NCBI RefSeq assembly: GCF_018614575.1
Contig: NZ_JAGGOJ010000036.1
Location: forward strand, 1-51,331
Direction: 5' to 3'
From: Streptomyces sp. ISL-10
GTDB taxonomy: Bacteria; Actinomycetota; Actinomycetes; Streptomycetales; Streptomycetaceae
DNA length: 51,331 nucleotides
Every line of letters starts with the position of its first letter. Within the stretch, counting starts at the first letter, position 1. Shown piece after piece: positions 1-8,371 of this stretch. The notes beneath the pieces were generated by a model. The model did not search any database and had not been told where the DNA came from. It was given only the letters and a program-made list of their open reading frames with translations. A program made the translations under genes and the position numbers.

Positions 1-1546
1 CGATCATTGAGATTCTCCTTGTCTTCGTGGTGTCGTCGCTCCGCAGCTGCTGGAGGACGAGGCTCAGCCGGTCGTTCCGGCCGCCCCGGAGGCCCTCGCG
101 CCGCAGGATCTCCCGCAGCTGAACCCGGGTGACGGACTCGTTGCCGTCCCGTGCGAGCAGCTCGGGGACGTGAGGGCGGACCTGCTGGACGAGCTGGTCC
201 ACCGACTGCTCCGGCTCGCGCGGCGGACGCTGCGTTTGTGGGCCTCCAGACCGGCCACTTCGCTTCCCCTTGCCCTTGGCCTTCGTAGTCGGCTTCCGGC
301 GGAGGGGAACCTTGTGTCCCCGGTCCCCGGTGGGCTCGGTCCCCGTGTCGGCGCCCCCCGGTCCCCGGTCCCCGGCGGGGTCGGTCCCCGTGTCGGCGCC
401 CCCCGGTCCCCGGTCCCCGGCGGGGTCGGTCCCCGTGTCGGCGCCCCCCGGTCCCCGGTCCCCGGCGGGGTCGGTCCCCGTGTCGGCGCCCCCCGGTCCC
501 CGGTCCCCAGCGGGCTCGGTCCCCGCGTCCCCGCCCTCGGTCCCCGCCTCATGTTCCCTGGTCCCGGGGACCAGTCCCCCCTCCTCACGCGGTCCCCGGT
601 CCCCGATCAGTTCGGCGGGACGGCGGGGACCGGTTGAGGGGACCGCCGCACTCTGCGCCTGCGGCGAGGGGACTGTGGCCGCCGTGGCACTGCCATGTGG
701 CGGGGACCAGGGAGAGGGAAGCGGGACCGTGGCGAGCGCGAGGGCGTGCCGACGGGCGGCGAGCTGGTCGAGCAGCTGCGCGCGCTGGAGGGGGTCGGTG
801 CCGACCGAGGCCCTGCCGAGGGCCTTCGACAGCCGCCGGGTGAGGCGTCGGCCGCGCCAGCTCTGCTGCTGCTCGGGCGTGCGCTCCGCGAGGCGGGCGG
901 CGAGGGCGACCGCGCGGGTGGTGGCCCGGTCACGGGTGATCTGTGCGGCGTCGCGGTCTCGGGCGGCGATGCCGAGGCGGGATAGCAGGCGTTCGCGCAC
1001 CTCCCGCCCCAGGGTGGCGATCAACCCTCGGGACGCGGCGCCCGGGGTACGCAGGCGCAGTTCGATGCCCATGGCGAGGTGCCACAGCATCGCCGCCATG
1101 ATCGGGCCGACGAAGGCGCGGACGGTGCCGCCGACAGCGCCGCTCTCGGCGAAGGCGGGGATCACCTGCACTCCGGTGATCACCCAGACCAGCGTGCCGG
1201 GCAGGCCGGGTGCCCCCTGGGTGGCCAGGTTCTGCCGGGCCATCAGCGCGGTCGCGAAGAGAGCGAGTTCGGCTGCGGCGAACATGGCGACGCGTTCGGC
1301 GGTGCCGGCCATGTTGAGGTAGTCGGCGGCGAAGCGCCAGCTCGTGTCCGCGCTGTAGGCAGTGCAGCCGAGCGCGGCGAGCGCGGCGACCTTGACCGCC
1401 GGGCTGCCAAGACGTTTCTGCGGGCGGGTGTCCCGGCGCCGGATCGCCCAAGCGGTCAGCATCAGGACGAGGGCGGCGGGCACGCCGATCGCGAGGAGGA
1501 GAGGCAGGTCCGTAGCGGCACCGAGGGACAGGACGGGGTGGGTCAT
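1..1546 (-). CDS. DUF2637 (SpdB-like) membrane protein, C-terminus outside window
   Basis: The reading frame is open from the ATG at 1546 to the left edge (at least 515 residues). The N-terminal ~165 residues hold four or five hydrophobic segments (about 13-34, 52-66, 86-103, 118-160), as in DUF2637 proteins of actinomycete plasmids and ICEs, where they are associated with conjugal spread. Residues about 170-290 are basic and alanine/arginine rich. Then follows a low-complexity region with a 15-residue repeat (GDRGP, GGADTGTDPA). The visible end is a charged region with the segment VTRVQLREILRREGL, which looks like a helix-turn-helix and may bind DNA. The ATG overlaps the stop of the WhiB-like gene (ATGA), so the two are translationally coupled. 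A role in intramycelial plasmid transfer is inferred from the family and neighbours only. Confidence 0.8.
   Translation of the reverse strand, partial: MTHPVLSLGAATDLPLLLAIGVPAALVLMLTAWAIRRRDTRPQKRLGSPAVKVAALAALGCTAYSADTSWRFAADYLNMAGTAERVAMFAAAELALFATALMARQNLATQGAPGLPGTLVWVITGVQVIPAFAESGAVGGTVRAFVGPIMAAMLWHLAMGIELRLRTPGAASRGLIATLGREVRERLLSRLGIAARDRDAAQITRDRATTRAVALAARLAERTPEQQQSWRGRRLTRRLSKALGRASVGTDPLQRAQLLDQLAARRHALALATVPLPSPWSPPHGSATAATVPSPQAQSAAVPSTGPRRPAELIGDRGPREEGGLVPGTREHEAGTEGGDAGTEPAGDRGPGGADTGTDPAGDRGPGGADTGTDPAGDRGPGGADTGTDPAGDRGPGGADTGTEPTGDRGHKVPLRRKPTTKAKGKGKRSGRSGGPQTQRPPREPEQSVDQLVQQVRPHVPELLARDGNESVTRVQLREILRREGLRGGRNDRLSLVLQQLRSDDTTKTRRISMI
336..515. repeat. Four tandem 45-bp repeats inside the DUF2637 gene
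   Basis: Units start at 336, 381, 426 and 471, each 45 bp, with partial degenerate units on both sides (about 321-335 and 516-535). In the reading frame of the minus-strand gene each unit encodes 15 residues (GGADTGTDPAGDRGP), so copy-number change keeps the frame. The unit itself is built from the shorter word GGTCCCC. The units abut and are translated, so this is not a CRISPR array. Confidence 0.95.
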
Positions 1547-2166
1547 GCTGCCTTTCCAAGAGGGGCGTGCACAGAGGTCACCGGCTGCCGTGTACCGGGC
1601 TGGGCGGGCGCGGGGCCGCCTGCGGTCGGGGCGGCCTTCTTCCGCTTCTTCTTTGGCCGGGGCACGCCGTAGGTGCGGTCGCGGTCGAAGACCTTGTTGG
1701 CGGCCTGCCGCAGCAGGTCACGGGCATGCTTGTGGCTGATCTGCAGCGCGGCGGCGAGCCGGGCGGGTCGCCAGCCGCGGACGTAGGCGTGGTCGATGAC
1801 GACCTGGCGCTCGGCCTCGGTCAGGTGCACGTCGCGTCCGTTGAAGAAGGCGATTACGCGGCTGTAGTCGAGGCGCTGAGGCAGCCCGTCGTGCCAGGGG
1901 CGCCGCTCGGCTTCGGTGAGCCCGCCCCAGACGCCCTCCTTCAGGACGTTCTCCAAGGCGTAGTTGAGGCAGTCGCGGCGGACCGGGCACAGGCCGCACA
2001 ACTCCTTCGCCTCGGCGATGGCCTCGTGGTCCCGGGGGAGCGGGAAGAACACGGCGTCGGCGTCCTCGGGGTCCATGCCGTGGCACACACCGCGGCTTTG
2101 CCAGCTGGTGTCGCCGATGCCGCGCAGGCCGGTGGGTGGCGCGTCGTGGGTGGTGATGTGGCGCAA
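1543..2166 (-). CDS. WhiB-like (Wbl) iron-sulfur transcription factor, long form
   Basis: This is a 207-residue protein with the four-cysteine WhiB signature: C28, C57, C60 and C66 (C-x28-C-x2-C-x5-C), followed by the GVWGG turn at 78-82. In the family these cysteines hold a [4Fe-4S] cluster and the protein binds sigma factor or promoter DNA. Beyond the Wbl core (about 20-95) there is a C-terminal extension with an HTH-like segment (RPARLAAALQISHKHARDLL) and a lysine-rich patch (RPKKKRKKA), longer than chromosomal Wbl proteins and typical of plasmid or ICE versions. The start is a TTG chosen because GGAG sits 7 nt upstream and no ATG precedes the first cysteine. The stop overlaps the start of the DUF2637 gene. 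Confidence 0.85.
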   Translation of the reverse strand: MRHITTHDAPPTGLRGIGDTSWQSRGVCHGMDPEDADAVFFPLPRDHEAIAEAKELCGLCPVRRDCLNYALENVLKEGVWGGLTEAERRPWHDGLPQRLDYSRVIAFFNGRDVHLTEAERQVVIDHAYVRGWRPARLAAALQISHKHARDLLRQAANKVFDRDRTYGVPRPKKKRKKAAPTAGGPAPAQPGTRQPVTSVHAPLGKAA

Positions 2167-2313
2167 GGGGGTCTCCGATGTGCTGCCGCGTTGGCCGGGC
2201 GGGGCCAGCGCTGGGGCGGACGCGGCGTCGGGTGCCGGCTGCGGCGCAGGGAGGTGCGCCGCAGCCGAGGCGGGACGGTGGTGTGGTGGCGGTGCACCGG
2301 CCTCGCGCGCCGG

Positions 2314-3030
2314 TCAGGACATCGCGGGCTGGCGGACCTGTTCGGTCTGCTGGGGCTGCTGTGCGGCGGCGAGGTCGAGGCGGCCGGGGTGCGGGGTGGC
2401 GCGCGGGGCAGTTCCGCGGGCTCCGCCGTCGGGGCCGACCCTTCGGCGGCGGCACGGCTCACCGGGCTGGGCCAGGCACCACTCGCAGCGGACGCTCAGG
2501 GCGTCCGGCTGTCCCTGGGCGACGGCAGCCTCGCGCGCGGCTCGGGCGGGCCGGTAGGGCGCGAGGGCGGCTCGGGCAGCGGGCGGTATGCAGGAGCCGA
2601 TCTCCCGCAGCCGCGCCTTCAGCCTCGGATCGACGCCGTCGCGACCGCTGGTGATCGCCCTGGCCTGTGCGGGCTGCGCGATGCCGGCGGCGACGGCGCG
2701 GCGGGCGCCGACCAGCTCGGCGGTCCAGGCGGCCTGGTCGTCCGGGTCGACGGACGGCGTGGGGTCGGAGTGCCGGGCCAGGCGGTCGCGCCGGTAGCTC
2801 TCCCAGGGACGGGCCACGTCCGCGGGCAGGATCTGGTACGGCGAGGTGCGGATGTGCTGGCGGGCGGCGACGCGGGCGTCCCAGCCGTGCGGGGTGGCCA
2901 TCGGCACGTCGCCGAGCAGCTCGTGCCACTGGGCGAGCTGGTCGCGGGCCTCGCCCTGGTCGGTGCGGATGGTGCGGGGGTCGAGTCGGCCGATGTAGGC
3001 CAGCAGGGCTGCGATTTCGCGACGGTCCAC
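2314..3030 (-). CDS. Plasmid/ICE-type protein with CxxC zinc-finger-like motif
   Basis: A 238-residue protein starting at a GTG two bases after the stop of the upstream HTH gene, so probably co-translated. Most of it has no recognisable domain: it is helical, alanine/arginine rich, with a WESYRRDRLARH segment near residues 76-88. Near the C-terminus lies C182-x2-C185-x-A-x-PG-x-x-C193, followed by a glycine/proline stretch with a histidine. This matches the short zinc-binding pattern (CxxC-AxPGxPC…H) often seen at the ends of actinomycete phage and plasmid proteins. A nucleic-acid-binding role is inferred. Its reading frame extends upstream as a longer ORF, but that part overlaps the HTH gene antisense-like in composition and is not credible. 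Confidence 0.65.
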   Translation of the reverse strand: MDRREIAALLAYIGRLDPRTIRTDQGEARDQLAQWHELLGDVPMATPHGWDARVAARQHIRTSPYQILPADVARPWESYRRDRLARHSDPTPSVDPDDQAAWTAELVGARRAVAAGIAQPAQARAITSGRDGVDPRLKARLREIGSCIPPAARAALAPYRPARAAREAAVAQGQPDALSVRCEWCLAQPGEPCRRRRVGPDGGARGTAPRATPHPGRLDLAAAQQPQQTEQVRQPAMS

Positions 3031-3032
3031 GG

Positions 3033-3923
3033 TCAGCCCTCCGTTCCGGTCGGCTCGTCGAGGGCGGCGAGAAGGGCGGCCGTGTGGGCCTCGGCCCGCG
3101 TCATGCCGCCCGGCGCTGCGGAAGCTCCGCCGGGCACGGCGTAGAGGTTCGGGCGGCTGGGGGCGTGCTCTCGGGCGATCCAGGAGCGCCAGTCGGCAGC
3201 CCAGGCAGCAGCTGGCCGCGGCTTGAAGTCGGCCCGGTGGGCCCGCCACTTCGCGTCGGCCGCTTGCACGCCCTGTTCGCCGAGGCGGTCGAGGTGTCCC
3301 TGCTGTCGGGCCCAGGTGTGGGTGGCTGGGTCGACCTGCCACTCGGCAGCGGAGAGGACGGCAGCACCACTGCTGTACCTCCGGTTCAAATCCGGTTCAC
3401 TACGGTTCTGTATGCCGGTTTCCGGTACATCGCTGTGCCGGTTTCCGGTACGCCGAGGTGCCGGTTTCCGTCGGGACCTACCGGTTTCCGCTACTGCCGG
3501 TTTCCGGACCTTGGCGGGGGATTCCGGCACCTCACGCGGGCGGATGCCGTACCGCCGCAGGACCGAGAGCCGCAGTGTCAGGCCCTCCTCCGGATCGTCC
3601 GTCGGCGCCTGGCCGTCGTCCTCCTCCAGCTCCCTCTTGGCTCGAGCCACGGCCTTCGCGGCGAGGGGCAGGCGGTAGACCGTGCTGCGCTGCGGGCCGG
3701 TGAGGTCGTCGAGCTGCTCCAGCTCGTCGGCGTCGACCAGCCGGTCGATGGCTTCGCGCACCGTGGAGACGGAGGCGCGCGTGCGCTTGGCCAGGCTGGA
3801 CAGGGAGGCCCAGGAGACGCACTGCTCGTCGGCCACCCGGTCGGCGATCGACAGCAGGACCAGGCGCGCGGTTCCGCGGCTGGCGCTGTGCTCCCATACC
3901 CACTCGCGGGCGTCGCTGCTCAT
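3033..3923 (-). CDS. Winged-HTH protein, possible plasmid replication initiator
   Basis: A 296-residue protein. Residues about 15-75 form a winged HTH: a helix with TARLVLLSIADRV, then a recognition region with SWASLSSLAKRTRASVSTVR. The middle is charged and low in complexity and carries peptide repeats (ETG/RTG, PETG) encoded by the iteron-like DNA repeats at 3415-3506. The C-terminal ~70 residues are tryptophan rich. The ATG at 3923 is chosen because upstream codons look non-coding; no clear Shine-Dalgarno is seen, so it could be leaderless. It is the first gene of the operon that continues with the zinc-finger protein. In some Streptomyces linear plasmids the origin lies inside the rep gene, which makes an initiator role plausible, but it could equally be a plain regulator. 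Confidence 0.7.
   Translation of the reverse strand: MSSDAREWVWEHSASRGTARLVLLSIADRVADEQCVSWASLSSLAKRTRASVSTVREAIDRLVDADELEQLDDLTGPQRSTVYRLPLAAKAVARAKRELEEDDGQAPTDDPEEGLTLRLSVLRRYGIRPREVPESPAKVRKPAVAETGRSRRKPAPRRTGNRHSDVPETGIQNRSEPDLNRRYSSGAAVLSAAEWQVDPATHTWARQQGHLDRLGEQGVQAADAKWRAHRADFKPRPAAAWAADWRSWIAREHAPSRPNLYAVPGGASAAPGGMTRAEAHTAALLAALDEPTGTEG
3415..3506. repeat. Iteron-like array of CCGGTTTCCG
   Basis: Five exact copies of CCGGTTTCCG begin at 3415, 3438, 3461, 3481 and 3497, with spacings 23, 23, 20 and 16. Degenerate relatives (CCGGTTCAAA, CCGGTTCACT) precede them at about 3381-3400. They lie within the coding region of the winged-HTH gene. The first three spacings are close to two helical turns, as expected for sites bound cooperatively by a replication or partition protein. 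Their function is inferred from arrangement only. Confidence 0.7.
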
Positions 3924-4955
3924 CGGCCGCGCCCAGCGGCGGGGCGGGGCCGGCGGTTCGCCGAGGCCGAGATGGTGGGCTCCGGCTCGGGGCACCGAGG
4001 CGCCGAGGCGGAGGTGGCTGCCGCGCAGGCCAGGCGGAAGGGCCTTTTGCGCAGGGCAGGAGGCATGCGATACTCCTCGTTGCAGTGTTGCCACGCTGAT
4101 GCGCCCCTCGGAAGGACTCAGCGTGGTGATGGTGGGCAACCTCCGCCCTTGCCGGGGCGGACATGCCATTTAGCGTTCGGCGTCCGGGAGTTCCGCTCTC
4201 GGACGCCGTCGCTGTATGCGGACCTACAGGTCGATGCTGCTGCTCTCCTTACGTCCGTGGTGCCGGGCAGCGCTCCCGGGGGACGACGAACATACGCACG
4301 GACCCGTGTCAAGATCCAGAGTTGGTCCTTAAACTCTGTACTGGTTGCAGGGAGTGACGGGGAGTCCCGCTCTTGCGCTTGCCCGGAAGTGCCGACTCAT
4401 GCCGTGTCCGCCTGAGAGTTGCCGCTCTCGGCGGGGTGGCATCTTCTTGTTCTCGGACACGCCGTCCGCCGGGTGATTGCGGGTGCGCTTGCGTGTCGTA
4501 CGCCTACAGCTCGCGTACGTGCATCGCCCCACGCCCTTATTTAGGCCATATGGGACCTTTGTAAGATTGGCCGCTTTCGTCCGCTCTGCCAGGTGTTCGG
4601 CACTGAACTGGACGGCTGCGAGCCATCAGGCAGCACCGGCGCGGTTGGGGTTGCTACGCGGGGTTGTTCCCGCACGGCCCCGACAGGATGCGGTCGTCGA
4701 TGAGGGCAGGACCGAATCCGCGGTCCAGTCGCCGGCAACGGCTGGGTACCGAATCCTGCGGCGCGTTGCGCAGGCGGCGACGGCGACGCAGCATGCATGG
4801 AGGGTCCTTCCTGGGGCTGGCACCATAGGGAGCTGGAGCCGGCCAGCAGGTGCGATACGGAAACGTACGCCAGTTGCGGAAATGTATCAAGCCTGGGTTA
4901 CAGTTGCTCTAGAGGACGCCCCCACCGGCCCGATCGCCACCCTGCAGGAGTTCAT
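3924..4955. other. Gene-poor stretch between two regulatory operons
   Basis: No frame shows convincing protein-like composition in this ~1 kb; the many short open frames overlap in several frames and match no family I recognise. It contains two inverted repeats (4091-4126 and 4179-4207: GGCGTCCG…CGGACGCC) and must hold the promoters for the minus-strand plasmid-type operon and for the plus-strand HTH gene. A TTGACA word on the minus strand (4307-4312) is a possible -35 element, but no good -10 is seen. Confidence 0.5.
4091..4126. promoter_or_regulatory. Inverted repeat, possible operator
   Basis: CCACGCTGA at 4091-4099 and TCAGCGTGG at 4118-4126 form perfect 9-bp arms separated by 18 nt. The dyad lies about 170-200 bp upstream of the winged-HTH gene, a place where a dimeric regulator could act. 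A weak hairpin in a transcript is the alternative. Confidence 0.4.
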
Positions 4956-5834
4956 GTGCCCCCACGTCAGTTCGACGGCAGCCGCGTACGTGCTGTCCGG
5001 CGGGGCAAGGACCTCCACCAGAAGGAATTGGCCGAGATGGTGGGCGTCAGCGCCCCCACAGTCGCGCGATGGGAGAGCGGCCAGGACTTCCCCAAGGGCG
5101 AGAAGCTCCCCGCGATTGCAGCGGCGCTCGGCCAGCCGCTCGATGTCCTTTTCCCCCACGACGGTGGTCCGCCGGACCTGCAGCTCCTGCGCTGCGACGC
5201 CGGCCTCAGCGTCGCGCAGGCCGCCGCGATCATCGGCACGAGCCGCGTGCCGGTGAACAACGCCGAATCCGGCCGGCGCCGGCTCAGTGATGCTTACGTG
5301 CAGCCGCTCGCACAGGCGTACAAGGTGTCCAAAGAGGAATTGCTGGCCGCCCAGGACTGCTCGTTCGGACTTCGCCCCGAAGGCTCGCGTGACGAGCAGG
5401 CGTCCGCACCTCGCACGGTCGGGGAGAAGATCAACTATCTCCTGCAACACGGGTACGTTGGTCAGGAAGCGCCCTCTGATGAGGAGATCGCACGGCTCGT
5501 CAATGAGCATGTGGGCGTGGCGGCCGTCACGGCCGACGACATCGCCGCCCTTCGCACGGGTGCCACAACCGAGGCTTCCGCTGTGGTGCGTGCTGGCCTA
5601 GCCCAGGCCCTCCAGGTCGACGAGGCCCTCTTCCAGGACGATGCCGAGGTCAACCCTGCGGCCCGCGAATTCCTGGAGGCACTCCGCTTCCTCAGCTCGA
5701 TCCACCGAGGGCAGATCCTCGGCCTGGCTGCCCGCGGCAACAGCGCGGGCCTGTCTGCCGAAATGATGGCCCACATCAACGAGCTCGTCGGAGAGTTGAA
5801 GCACAAGCTGCCAGAGGTGCAGGACGGGGAGTGA
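4956..5834 (+). CDS. Multi-domain XRE regulator with EspR-like C-terminal part
   Basis: A 292-residue protein. Residues about 8-66 are a clear XRE HTH (KELAEMVGVSAPTVARWESG), ending with the typical PLDVLFP. A second HTH-like unit spans about 78-132 (SVAQAAAIIGTSRVPVNNAESG). The third part (about 153-232, TVGEKINYLL … DEEIARLVNEHV … LQVDEALFQDD) and the helical tail resemble mycobacterial EspR-type regulators in layout. The GTG at 4956 is chosen because CAGGAG lies 5 nt upstream and the XRE domain begins at once. It faces the HAD, membrane-protein and metalloprotease genes and is separated from them by a strong hairpin. Regulators of this layout often neighbour ImmA/IrrE proteases, which may cleave or antagonise them; that link is inferred here. 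Confidence 0.85.
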   Translation: MPPRQFDGSRVRAVRRGKDLHQKELAEMVGVSAPTVARWESGQDFPKGEKLPAIAAALGQPLDVLFPHDGGPPDLQLLRCDAGLSVAQAAAIIGTSRVPVNNAESGRRRLSDAYVQPLAQAYKVSKEELLAAQDCSFGLRPEGSRDEQASAPRTVGEKINYLLQHGYVGQEAPSDEEIARLVNEHVGVAAVTADDIAALRTGATTEASAVVRAGLAQALQVDEALFQDDAEVNPAAREFLEALRFLSSIHRGQILGLAARGNSAGLSAEMMAHINELVGELKHKLPEVQDGE

Positions 5835-5956
5835 CGCCCCCGGCGAGGTGTCTCAGGCGTTTTCTGCTCTCTCCCAGCTTGGCGTCGGATACGGACCGTT
5901 GACCGCGCGCGGACCAGCCCATTACGAGCTATCTCGCAGCCGCGTCAATGGCCGAC

Positions 5957-6018
5957 AACAGCGAAGGGACTACGACGATGCCCCTTACTGGGGGCATCGC
6001 CGTAGTCCCTTCGCTGTT
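5957..6018. terminator. Long bidirectional hairpin terminator
   Basis: Arms at 5957-5984 and 5991-6018 are 28 bp each and pair with only one mismatch around a 6-nt loop (TTACTG). It sits between the converging ends of the XRE regulator gene (5834) and the HAD gene (6090), so it can stop transcription from both sides. There is no T-run, as is usual for Streptomyces terminators. Confidence 0.85.
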
Positions 6019-6089
6019 CCCGACCCCGGCGCTCCAAATGCTCAGCTCCGACATCGAGACCGATCGGACCGCCGAGCGGCCGGCGCCGA

Positions 6090-6719
6090 CTAAGAGGCAG
6101 TGAGGTCCACGCCGAGCAGCTCGGAAAGAGTGGCTACCGTCTTCCGGGGGTCCTGGTTGTGAACCCCGGCGAGGCCGAGCTGCTCCGCTGCCCGGACATA
6201 TCCCTCGGTGTCGTCGACGAAGACGCACTCCTCGGCTGGCAGATCCATGAGCTTGAGCGTGATCTCGAAGAGCTCGGGATCAGGCTTGCGCAGCAGGTGC
6301 TGCTCGGAGATCACCACGACGTCGTACAGCCGCTCAAGCTCGAAGCCGTCGTACAGGTCCCAAGGCGTCAAGCCCACGGAGTTGGACAGGATGCCCACCT
6401 TGATCCCGGCTCGCCTCGCTGCGGCAGCCGCATTGATCATCAGCGGCTCGGGGCGGAGGTCGCCGAAGATGCGGCCCATCAGGTTGTCAGCCGGCACGCC
6501 CAGCATCTTGCCGGCGAACTCGTTCCACTCGGTCTGGGAGACCGCTCCGCGCTCAAGGTCACTGGTGATCCGGACGCCCTCCTCGTTCTTGTACAGGGCC
6601 GTGAGGCAAGCGCCCTGCGGAAGACCCTCGCGCTGCTCGAAGGCGAGCACTGCGGGCAGCAGCGGAGTAGTGAGAACGCCTCCGAAATCGAGGATGAGGC
6701 CGGTGCGGCGGTTGGACAT
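6090..6719 (-). CDS. HAD-superfamily hydrolase (subfamily IA)
   Basis: A 209-residue soluble protein with all HAD motifs: motif I LDFGGV (nucleophile Asp near residue 11; the usual second Asp is replaced by Gly), motif II GILSNS, motif III lysine in RKPDPELF, and motif IV CVFVDDTEGYV. The cap is the small helical type inserted after motif I. Enzymes of this type hydrolyse phosphate esters of small metabolites or, as in epoxide-hydrolase N-domains, lipid phosphates; the substrate cannot be read from sequence. The altered second Asp may reduce classic phosphatase activity. It is the last gene of the minus-strand set with the MAB_1171c-like protein and the ImmA-like protease, 264 nt downstream of the former. 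Confidence 0.85.
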   Translation of the reverse strand: MSNRRTGLILDFGGVLTTPLLPAVLAFEQREGLPQGACLTALYKNEEGVRITSDLERGAVSQTEWNEFAGKMLGVPADNLMGRIFGDLRPEPLMINAAAAARRAGIKVGILSNSVGLTPWDLYDGFELERLYDVVVISEQHLLRKPDPELFEITLKLMDLPAEECVFVDDTEGYVRAAEQLGLAGVHNQDPRKTVATLSELLGVDLTAS

Positions 6720-6983
6720 GCGAGAACTCCAGATTGCTGAGATTTCGGACGCCCATCCAGACCGGATAGCGTCACGGCCCGGCTACGTGTGGCGACGGGA
6801 GTAGCTGTGCGTCGCAGGCCAGGGTGCACTTACGGGGGCGGAGCAAGACCTATCAGTCCGCATGACCCACGGTATCAGCCCACTTCATGCAGCAGATGGT
6901 GCCAAATCTCACTTAGCAGCACGCATTCAAGATCGCTATGTCGCCTGGTTACACACGTCGGGCAATGCGTCCGAATCGAGAAA

Positions 6984-8225
6984 TCAGGGCTTTCGACCTG
7001 GTTCGGATTCCGCCTCTGTGGAGTGCAGGAGAAGCTCCCGAGCTTGATCCGCGGTGATATGCGAGTAGGCCGTGCTGACTCGTGCGAGCCACGCCGCTTC
7101 ACTATCGGTGTCAACGAACGGTTTGGCTCTCAAACTGCCAGCCGCGTGCGGATTGGCTGGCACGGTGTCAGCGGCCTGGAGCGCGGCCTTAATCCAGTAA
7201 GCTTCCGCAGCCGGCTCAGGGTCGGGGAGCGAGACAGTGATGTCCTCGGCGGCGAACATCAAGTCTCGTGGAGCGTAATAGCGCAGCTTCTCGCAAGCGT
7301 CAGCAATGTCCTGAGTCCATCGGTCCAGGCGAACATCGATGGGGACGCGGATGTGCATGAGTTCCACGAGGCGCCGTCCTGGTGGATACAGGCTCGTGCC
7401 GGGAAAAGCCTTCACCAGGTCAAACCAGAGCGGGTAAGTCCTGTAAAGCGTGCGCAAGGTCTTCCATCGGGCCGCCGCCGCGCGAGTGGTAGGAATGCTC
7501 GCGCCCACGGCCACGATCAGGAAGAGCAGGTTCATCCATATCGACGTGGCGTCTACAAGGAGATGCACTGTGGAAGGGCTTAGAGGGAATGCGACGGTAG
7601 CCCAAACGATGGTGATACGGGCCACCGTATGGGTAAGGCCCATCCACATCGAAATCCCCATCAAGCGCAGCCCAATACGCATGCTTCTGCACTCGGCCTG
7701 TCGCGCCGCCCTCGTCCACTGGTAGCCGCAAACAGCGGTCGTGACGAGCGGGAAGAAGTAGAACACGGTCATGTAGACCGCGACCCCCCATTGCCCAGCG
7801 TGGTCGATGAGGAAGTTTTGGCTCGGCGTGTCCCGGTCCACCACGGTGAAAAATAGGACCGTGAGCAGAATGCCGCCTATCGCCCCCGTTTTATATGACG
7901 CGCGGGCGATCCAGCGGGAGACCGCCACGTGCCGGGGGACGACTGTCTCCGAGCTCTTCCCGTAGCTGGTGGCGACGTAGGTTAGGGACGCGATGATCGC
8001 TGCAGTACTGGCGAAGTGCCTGAGTAGGGCGCTCAGGTCCACGATGGGGATGCGATCCACCGCGTCCATTGCTGCTGGCGTGTAGAGCCACAGAGCCACG
8101 GCGAATCCCGCATAGCCGCCCCAGAGCGCGCGGCGGTGAGCATCACCGTACCGAACTGCAGGGAATCGCCATACGGCGATGACGGTCATCACGGCCGCAG
8201 TGAGGTATTTAATATAGTCGAACAC
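6984..8225 (-). CDS. MAB_1171c-like seven-helix membrane protein
   Basis: A 413-residue protein. The N-terminal ~270 residues show seven strongly hydrophobic segments (for example AVMTVIAVWRF, GYAGFAVALWLYTPAAM, GGILLTVLFFTVV, VAVYMTVFYFFPLV, MNLLFLIVAVGASIP). The ~140-residue C-terminal part is soluble, contains LYRTYPLWFDLVKAFPG and RVPIDVRLDRWTQDIADA, and matches the DUF6545-type tail of MAB_1171c family putative transporters. Proteins of this family are widely encoded next to XRE regulators and ImmA/IrrE proteases in actinobacteria; their real function is unknown and a sensor or transducer role is as likely as transport. It lies 146 nt after the protease gene on the same strand. Confidence 0.85.
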   Translation of the reverse strand: MFDYIKYLTAAVMTVIAVWRFPAVRYGDAHRRALWGGYAGFAVALWLYTPAAMDAVDRIPIVDLSALLRHFASTAAIIASLTYVATSYGKSSETVVPRHVAVSRWIARASYKTGAIGGILLTVLFFTVVDRDTPSQNFLIDHAGQWGVAVYMTVFYFFPLVTTAVCGYQWTRAARQAECRSMRIGLRLMGISMWMGLTHTVARITIVWATVAFPLSPSTVHLLVDATSIWMNLLFLIVAVGASIPTTRAAAARWKTLRTLYRTYPLWFDLVKAFPGTSLYPPGRRLVELMHIRVPIDVRLDRWTQDIADACEKLRYYAPRDLMFAAEDITVSLPDPEPAAEAYWIKAALQAADTVPANPHAAGSLRAKPFVDTDSEAAWLARVSTAYSHITADQARELLLHSTEAESEPGRKP

Positions 8226-8371
8226 GGATCCAGTGGGTATCTACGCCGGCTGCGCGTTTGCCGAACCGGAAATTCGGCTGACCGCAGTATTGATTGCCAG
8301 GTGGGCTGCGCTATGTGGCGGAAGTCGTAGGGCCGGGAACCGTGCCTCGGCGGTCGCCAGTCGGATCGCGA

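Noticed and set aside
321..535. CRISPR array at the 45-bp repeats
   Set aside because: Units are directly adjacent without spacers and are translated in frame as part of a membrane protein gene.
170..1322. Plus-strand open frames across the repeat region at the left edge
   Set aside because: They are antisense to the DUF2637 gene, overlap in several frames and consist mainly of proline/arginine low complexity from the repeat.
3380..3405. tRNA-like T-arm (GGTTCAAATCC)
   Set aside because: No acceptor, D or anticodon arms can be placed around it, and it lies inside the winged-HTH gene as a degenerate iteron.
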